From Tragulus kanchil (lineage: Eukaryota > Chordata > Mammalia > Artiodactyla > Tragulidae), in assembly GCA_022376925.1 (NCBI GenBank), contig JAIOJX010000032.1:205836939-205900938 (forward strand): a stretch of DNA of 64,000 bases, in the 5' to 3' direction. Each line of letters opens with the position of its first letter. Position 1 is the first letter of the stretch. The translations under genes and the position numbers were made by a program. This document shows, piece by piece, positions 58,284 through 64,000 of this stretch. The notes beneath the pieces were generated by a model. That model was not told where the DNA came from. It saw only the letters and a list, made by a program, of their open reading frames with translations, and did no database searches.

Positions 58284-58940
58284 CTTTATGACTTTAAAGT
58301 CATTTAGTTTTGTGATTAATTTGAAGATAGACTGGGTATTAGCATCTTCTAAGGAATGAGTAATATTCTAAGGAATTAATGTTAAATTTGTTAGAGATGA
58401 TAATAGTAAGAAAATGTCCTGAATTTTCTGATATGTCTGTGAGAGTTTAAGAATGAAATGGTAGGCCTTCAGGTATTTGTCTTTAAAAGTCAGGAAAAGA
58501 AGAAGAAAGCATACACCATCCCACACTGTTTACCATTAAAACACTGATCGTTTGCTACCTGATTTTCTTTTAAAGCGTACAGTATATATGACAAAATATC
58601 AAGATTTACTGAATCAGGGGTTCATTTTAGCATTCATTCAAGGTGGTTCATTATGCCATTCAGTTTTGATGTGTTTAGTAAGTTTTATAATAGAAAGGTT
58701 AAATATCTATTCTTGACAAATGGGGATATAGCAGAGAGGGAGGAAACATCTCTGCATGCAGCATTGCCTTTTAGGCAAAGGGCAGGTAGCCCTATCCTTA
58801 GTCAGGAGGAGAGCTTGCCAAGTGTAGGCTAAGTCACTAGGCTGACACCTGCCTTATTCACAGGGCTGTTACTGGGTTTCCTCGAGGAATTTACCTGGAC
58901 TTGCAACAAGGCTTGTGGATACCTTACCCCTCCTCTACCC
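58284..58940. other. intergenic sequence, nothing recognised
   Basis: This A/T-rich stretch shows no repeat or coding signature that I can name. It is repeated within 59403-60060 by duplication 14. Confidence 0.45.
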
Positions 58941-60789
58941 CAAACAGGCACAGGTACCACAGCTAAGCGTCAGGCAAGGTTTCAAGAATCTGTGGTCCTC
59001 TCCCCTCAAGTTCACTACCTTTCTTCTGTCACCTCTATTTTATCCATAAGGGAGACAAGGCCAGGCCTAATATCTCTTCCAGTCTGAAACCACAGCCCAG
59101 TTGTGGGGCAGGGGGAAGCTGTACAGGGTTGCGGGGGCAGTCCACAGTAAGTGCTCAATAAGAACTACTATTGGTTGCTTTTCTCAAGGAAAATACCAGT
59201 ATGTCTCAGAAACCTCTGATGACCGTGCTATAGGGCTGATGCTAGCTTATCTGGTTTCATTAGCAACTTCAATCTGGCATTCTTTTCTTTTATTCCTTTC
59301 TTGGCCTGGGGGAGGTTTGTGGGACCTTAGTTCCCTGACCAGAGATAGAATCCAGGCTTTCAGCAGTGAAAGCTCAAAGCACTGGATCACCGGAGAATTC
59401 CCCTTTATGACTTTAAAGTCATTTAGTTTTGTGATTAATTTGAAGATAGACTGGGTATTAGCATCTTCTAAGGAATGAGTAATATTCTAAGGAATTAATG
59501 TTAAATTTGTTAGAGATGATAATAGTAAGAAAATGTCCTGAATTTTCTGATATGTCTGTGAGAGTTTAAGAATGAAATGGTAGGCCTTCAGGTATTTGTC
59601 TTTAAAAGTCAGGAAAAGAAGAAGAAAGCATACACCATCCCACACTGTTTACCATTAAAACACTGATCGTTTGCTACCTGATTTTCTTTTAAAGCGTACA
59701 GTATATATGACAAAATATCAAGATTTACTGAATCAGGGGTTCATTTTAGCATTCATTCAAGGTGGTTCATTATGCCATTCAGTTTTGATGTGTTTAGTAA
59801 GTTTTATAATAGAAAGGTTAAATATCTATTCTTGACAAATGGGGATATAGCAGAGAGGGAGGAAACATCTCTGCATGCAGCATTGCCTTTTAGGCAAAGG
59901 GCAGGTAGCCCTATCCTTAGTCAGGAGGAGAGCTTGCCAAGTGTAGGCTAAGTCACTAGGCTGACACCTGCCTTATTCACAGGGCTGTTACTGGGTTTCC
60001 TCGAGGAATTTACCTGGACTTGCAACAAGGCTTGTGGATACCTTACCCCTCCTCTACCCCAAACAGGCACAGGTACCACAGCTAAGCGTCAGGCAAGGTT
60101 TCAAGAATCTGTGGTCCTCTCCCCTCAAGTTCACTACCTTTCTTCTGTCACCTCTATTTTATCCATAAAGGGGAGACAAGGCCGCAGGCCTAATCCAAGG
60201 TATCCCAGAATTCTGTTCATAATCTCAGGCCTGACCCTTGGATCTTGGTTAGTTTATTCCCAGTTCCCTCCATTTCCCACCACCACACACAGGTAGCCCC
60301 TTCCATTAATTTCCTGTCAGAGTTTCTTTTTGTCAGTACAAGCTAATGCACATATGCATTCTCCAAGAGGCTTAAAATGAACAACAAAGCAAATTGAAAA
60401 TAGAGAATATTGTCCTGGATGGGTGAAGAGTGAAGTAAGTCTCCGAGTTGTTAGAGTACAGATAGATAAGCTCTAGAGCCAAGGGAGAAGACTAAGGGGA
60501 AGAAGAGGGAAGAAAGAAAAGGGACTATAGATTTTAGAGTCAACAAGAGGGAAAAAACAAAGAAGTAGAAGGAAAAATCCAGAGAGAATACTTTAAGAAG
60601 AAAGGAGTCTTTAATTGTGTTACCTGCTCTGAATATGTGAATAGATCTGCACGAACCAACCTGAGAAAATAGCCAAGTTCAAGAGGGAGTCAGAATAAAA
60701 TAAACAAAGCTCACTTGAAAACCCAGGTGAGCTTGTTTGCGGGAAGAGGTGGCTTGTGACTTTGCACACTTAGGTTTGGTTTGCATTTT

Positions 60790-60819
60790 TTTACCACAAG
60801 AATGCATTCTTGTGGTAAA
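60790..60819. repeat. perfect 30-bp palindrome
   Basis: The left arm tttaccacaagaatg is followed directly by its exact reverse complement cattcttgtggtaaa, with no loop. A second identical copy is at 61871-61900 in duplication 15. It lies in A/T-rich intergenic DNA with no nearby gene. Confidence 0.95.
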
Positions 60820-60879
60820 TAAAAGAGATTTGTAAAGGAGGAAACTACCCTTTAACTACTGTCTGTATTCAAATTTTCT

Positions 60880-61005
60880 GAGGCTGTAGAGAAGGCAATT
60901 AAGAGCATTGGCTTCAGAATCTAATAAACACACATCTAAATCCTAGGTGTACCCATGAACAAATTAACCTCTCTGAGCCTCAGTTTTAAAGATGAAGGCA
61001 AAGAA
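60880..61005 (+). mobile_element. MIR SINE fragment
   Basis: Contains gcaattaagagcattggctt, cagaatctaataaacacaca, acaaattaacctctctgagc and cctcagttt; the core is complete in copy B (about 61961-62095, with ttcctcctctgcgaaatgat). Confidence 0.75.
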
Positions 61006-62202
61006 CATGAATAAGGAAGAGTGACACACTAGCCTTAAGTGTAGGCTAAGTCACTAGGCTGACTGCCTTACCTGGGTTTCCTCGAGGAATTTACCTGGAC
61101 TTGCAACAAGGCTTGTGGATACCTTACCCCTCCTCTACCCCAAACAGGCACAGGTACCACAGCTAAGCGTCAGGCAAGGTTTCAAGAATCTGTGGTCCTC
61201 TCCCCTCAAGTTCACTACCTTTCTTCTGTCACCTCTATTTTATCCATAAAGGGGAGACAAGGCCGCAGGCCTAATCCAAGGTATCCCAGAATTCTGTTCA
61301 TAATCTCAGGCCTGACCCTTGGATCTTGGTTAGTTTATTCCCAGTTCCCTCCATTTCCCACCACCACACACAGGTAGCCCCTTCCATTAATTTCCTGTCA
61401 GAGTTTCTTTTTGTCAGTACAAGCTAATGCACATATGCATTCTCCAAGAGGCTTAAAATGAACAACAAAGCAAATTGAAAATAGAGAATATTGTCCTGGA
61501 TGGGTGAAGAGTGAAGTAAGTCTCCGAGTTGTTAGAGTACAGATAGATAAGCTCTAGAGCCAAGGGAGAAGACTAAGGGGAAGAAGAGGGAAGAAAGAAA
61601 AGGGACTATAGATTTTAGAGTCAACAAGAGGGAAAAAACAAAGAAGTAGAAGGAAAAATCCAGAGAGAATACTTTAAGAAGAAAGGAGTCTTTAATTGTG
61701 TTACCTGCTCTGAATATGTGAATAGATCTGCACGAACCAACCTGAGAAAATAGCCAAGTTCAAGAGGGAGTCAGAATAAAATAAACAAAGCTCACTTGAA
61801 AACCCAGGTGAGCTTGTTTGCGGGAAGAGGTGGCTTGTGACTTTGCACACTTAGGTTTGGTTTGCATTTTTTTACCACAAGAATGCATTCTTGTGGTAAA
61901 TAAAAGAGATTTGTAAAGGAGGAAACTACCCTTTAACTACTGTCTGTATTCAAATTTTCTGAGGCTGTAGAGAAGGCAATTAAGAGCATTGGCTTCAGAA
62001 TCTAATAAACACACATCTAAATCCTAGGTGTACCCATGAACAAATTAACCTCTCTGAGCCTCAGTTTCCTCCTCTGCGAAATGATGATTATAGTGATAAT
62101 TAACTCAAAGAACTGTGAGGTGAATAAGGAAAGTATTGTAATAAGAAGGAAATGGGAACTTCGAGCTAGCTGCAGACGTTGGAACCAAGCTCAGCTGATC
62201 AG

Positions 62203-62298
62203 CTGATCACCGACATGCAGCTCACCATCTTCACCAACATGCTGCTTGTCATTCCTTATCACTATGTGGCCCTCAACAGTCCCAAGAAGCAGGAATGA
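62203..62298 (+). pseudogene. OST4: decayed retrocopy of OST4 (oligosaccharyltransferase subunit 4)
   Basis: The frame reads [14 protein letters not shown], then a gap, then [13 protein letters not shown] and a TGA stop. This matches the 37-residue OST4 microprotein, a single-span ER membrane subunit of the oligosaccharyltransferase complex. The initiator ATG is CTG here (62203-62205), six residues of the membrane span are missing, and several other codons differ, so it cannot make a functional subunit. The coding part has no intron and is isolated among repeats. Sequence on to about 62450 may be its 3' UTR, but no clear poly(A) tail or target-site repeat is visible, so the retroposition route is inferred. 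Confidence 0.82.
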
Positions 62299-62654
62299 AA
62301 GTGGTGCTTTCGCTGCCCCAGGGTTCCAGGACATAGTCTGAGGCAAGGCAGAGGATGTGAGGTACCTCCACACTTTACTTCCTCCCTTCCGCCCATCACA
62401 ACATACACAGCAACTGCACCTGGATTTTTTCAAGCAACTTTTATTTCCTCAGAGTGTTCCTTAACCCTATGGAACAAGGAGCTGCCACTGAATAGGGCCC
62501 AGTACAAGGGTTATTTTTCTTTTATACTCCCTCCCCCCAATATAAAAATATAGGCTTTTTTGTGTGTGGTCCAAAAAAAAAACGAATTAAATGCGGAAAC
62601 ATGAGTAAAGCATCTAGTACAATGACTGTCATACAGAAAAGACTCAATTAATAT
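62299..62654. other. possible OST4 3' UTR remnant and unrecognised sequence
   Basis: No gene or named repeat is visible. The stretch after the OST4 stop could be the former 3' UTR of the retrocopy; that would need comparison with the parent mRNA. Confidence 0.35.
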
Positions 62655-62740
62655 TAGTTATATGTATATAATATACTAATAACTGTTATATAATGTTATA
62701 TATACATACATATATACATACATATATATATATATAGTTA
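62655..62740. repeat. AT-rich simple repeat
   Basis: Interrupted TATA/TACATA units (for example tatatacatacatatatatat) form an AT microsatellite just before a Bov-A2. Confidence 0.85.
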
Positions 62741-62743
62741 ATA

Positions 62744-62975
62744 GGGTTTCCCGGGTGGCAGTAGTGGTAAAGAGCCTGCCATCCAATAGGCAGGAGACCT
62801 AAGAGACACAGGTTTGATCCGTGGGTCAGGAAGATCCCCTGGAGGAGAACATGGCAACCCACTCCAGTATTCTTGCCTGGAGAATCCCATGGACAGAGGA
62901 GTCTGGCAGGCTACAGTCCAGTCCATAGGGTCACCAAGAGTTGGACATGACTGAAGTGACTTAGCACACACATAG
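62744..62975 (+). mobile_element. Bov-A2-type SINE
   Basis: Head gggtttcccgggtggcagta, then gatccgtgggtcaggaagat, ggcaacccactccagtattc, ggacagaggagtctggcagg, ggacatgactgaagtgactt and a short acacaca tail. Confidence 0.92.
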
Positions 62976-63117
62976 TTAATAAAATAGCTATTACTAGATC
63001 AGACTGGTCAATGAGAGAAGTACTAACCTGGACCACATTATTTTGGTCCCTCTAGAACTGCTGACATTGAAATGCATTTTCTGCATCATGCTTTGGTTGT
63101 TAAAAGAAACAGTGATG

Positions 63118-63416
63118 GGGGCTTCCCTGGTGGTCCAGTGGGTAAGGACACCGCCTTGCAGTGCAAGGGGCGCCAGTTCAATCCCTGGCCTGGGAAGATC
63201 CCACATGCCACGGGGCGGCTGGACTGATGTGTCCAATTACTGAACCGGGGCTCTGGAGCATATATGCCCAGAGCCGGTGCTCTGCGACAACAGAGGCCAC
63301 TGCAATGGGAGGCCCACACGGCCAAAGAACAATGATGGATGAAAATAGATAAATGAAAGACCAATAGAAGTGGCCTGCCCACCCCCTCCCTCCCCAACCC
63401 GCCCCCCACCAAAAAA
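63118..63416 (+). mobile_element. tRNA-headed ruminant SINE (unnamed family, long-tail form)
   Basis: Head gggcttccctggtggtccag, box ccttgcagtgcaaggggcgc, body caatgggaggcccacacggc, 3' block gaccaatagaagtggcctgc, C-rich tract and A-run. Perfect 16-bp target-site duplication aaaagaaacagtgatg at 63102-63117 and 63417-63432. The low divergence suggests a recent insertion. Confidence 0.94.
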
Positions 63417-63432
63417 AAAAGAAACAGTGATG

Positions 63433-63796
63433 TGAGGTCAGCCTCTGTGCTCTCTTGCCAGGATCCATCCCATAGAACCACCTACTGTACAAGGAGACTT
63501 AGGAAGGGCCTGCATCTACCAAGATGATCCTCAGCAGAATTTCCATGTGTTTATATTTTCTCTCATTCTTGTCAAACTCTATTTTTATTTTACAAGGCAC
63601 ATAATATATCAGCTCATCAGTACATCTAAATAAATCTTTAGAATATACCTATTTGGGAGAGTTTCACAATTTTTACCCATGGAAGGTTATCTTACAGAGT
63701 TTGGAAAGCAGTGTGTTCTTGATGACCTCTGTCAGACTCAAGGTTCTGAAAAGCTGTATTCCTCCCAAGCATTTGGTTTGTTGTTGTTGTTGTTTT
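63433..63796. other. intergenic sequence, nothing recognised
   Basis: A/T-rich sequence with a short ttgttgttgttg run near 63780. No coding or repeat signature is recognisable otherwise. Confidence 0.45.
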
Positions 63797-64000
63797 TCTT
63801 TTTTTTTTAATTTTGGCCTCTTTTACTGGTTTTTATTTATTAATTGATTGATTTTCATCCATCTTTATTCTCTGGCCTGTGTGGGCCTCCGATTGCAGTG
63901 GCCTCTCTTGTTGCAGAGCACTGGCTCTGGGCACATGTGTTCCAGAGCATTGGCTGGTAATGGGATACACCGGTCCAGCCCCTCTGCAGCACATGGGATC
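63797..64000 (-). mobile_element. tRNA-headed ruminant SINE (short tail variant), cut by window edge
   Basis: On plus: aattttggcctcttttactg, attttcatccatctttattc, tctggcctgtgtgggcctcc, ccctctgcagcacatgggat. The tRNA head lies beyond the window. Confidence 0.85.

Larger units (their letters stand above)
57948..60194 (+). repeat. tandem duplication 14, about 1.12 kb x 2
   Basis: Copy A is 57948-59066 and copy B is 59067-60194, offset 1119. The joint shares cctaat. The end of copy A (ataagggagacaaggccagg) lacks a few bases seen in copy B (ataaaggggagacaaggccg). The part from 57948 is also in copy A of duplication 13, giving three occurrences. Confidence 0.95.
59939..62078 (+). repeat. tandem duplication 15, about 1.09 kb x 2
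   Basis: Copy A is 59939-61036 and copy B is 61037 to about 62078. The offset is 1098, then 1081, because 17 bp are missing from copy B within its first ~60 bp (ctgacacctgccttattcac versus ctgactgccttacctgggt). The last ~60 bp of copy A (taaagatgaaggcaaagaac) is a degraded form of the copy B end. It overlaps duplication 14, so the start of the unit occurs three times (58820, 59939, 61037). Confidence 0.95.

Noticed and set aside
1894..62078. CRISPR array or segmental gene cluster as explanation of the regular repeats
   Set aside because: Each pair has its own sequence, there is no short repeat-spacer pattern, and the DNA is mammalian. Constant unit size with edge errors fits an assembly fault.
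62191..62433. An 80-codon minus-strand open frame
   Set aside because: It is the antisense of the OST4 retrocopy and its flank, with no recognisable domain.

Overview
This window is nuclear DNA of a ruminant artiodactyl. The evidence is dense Bov-A2, Bov-tA and CHR-type SINEs, older mammalian MIR, L2, L1M, MaLR and DNA-transposon relics, and one recognisable protein-coding gene, VRTN (vertnin). A further abundant tRNA-headed SINE with a 3' body I do not know from cattle or sheep suggests a less-sampled ruminant lineage, but the family cannot be fixed from the sequence alone. Repeat names are from memory of consensus sequences; no library search was run.

Layout. 1-5.4 kb is GC-rich, largely unique sequence containing one tandem duplication. 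5.4-24.4 kb is a repeat-dense intergenic stretch of L1/L1M fragments, an MLT1-type LTR, and SINEs inserted into each other. 24.4-33.1 kb is mostly unique intergenic DNA that carries three more tandem duplications. 33.2-38.9 kb holds the VRTN coding exon on the minus strand (35590-38826), with its 3' UTR and a poly(A) signal to the left and a splice acceptor directly before the ATG. 38.9-47 kb is the likely VRTN intron 1, containing a decayed hAT DNA transposon interrupted by SINEs. 46.1-48 kb is GC-rich and is the best candidate for the VRTN promoter and non-coding exon 1, though no exon boundary could be proven. 48-64 kb is intergenic: L1M relics, a Tigger/MER2-like element, many SINEs, chained tandem duplications and a small decayed OST4 retrocopy near 62.2 kb.

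The dominant feature is not a gene. Fifteen near-perfect direct tandem duplications, each about 1.08-1.12 kb, occur across the window irrespective of sequence content; several are chained so that some segments appear three times. Copies are almost identical except for small indels and scrambled bases concentrated next to the junctions. The constant unit size and edge-clustered errors point to an assembly or gap-closing artefact (overlapping contig ends placed twice) rather than biology. If so, about 16.5 kb of the window is surplus. One duplication falls in VRTN and is exactly 1107 bp (369 codons), so the frame stays open and gives a 1078-residue protein instead of about 709. Anyone using this gene model should treat the internal repeat as suspect until raw reads are checked.

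No other intact gene, RNA gene, CRISPR array or operon-like arrangement was found. The remaining open frames are short shadows, SINE-borne or antisense to VRTN.
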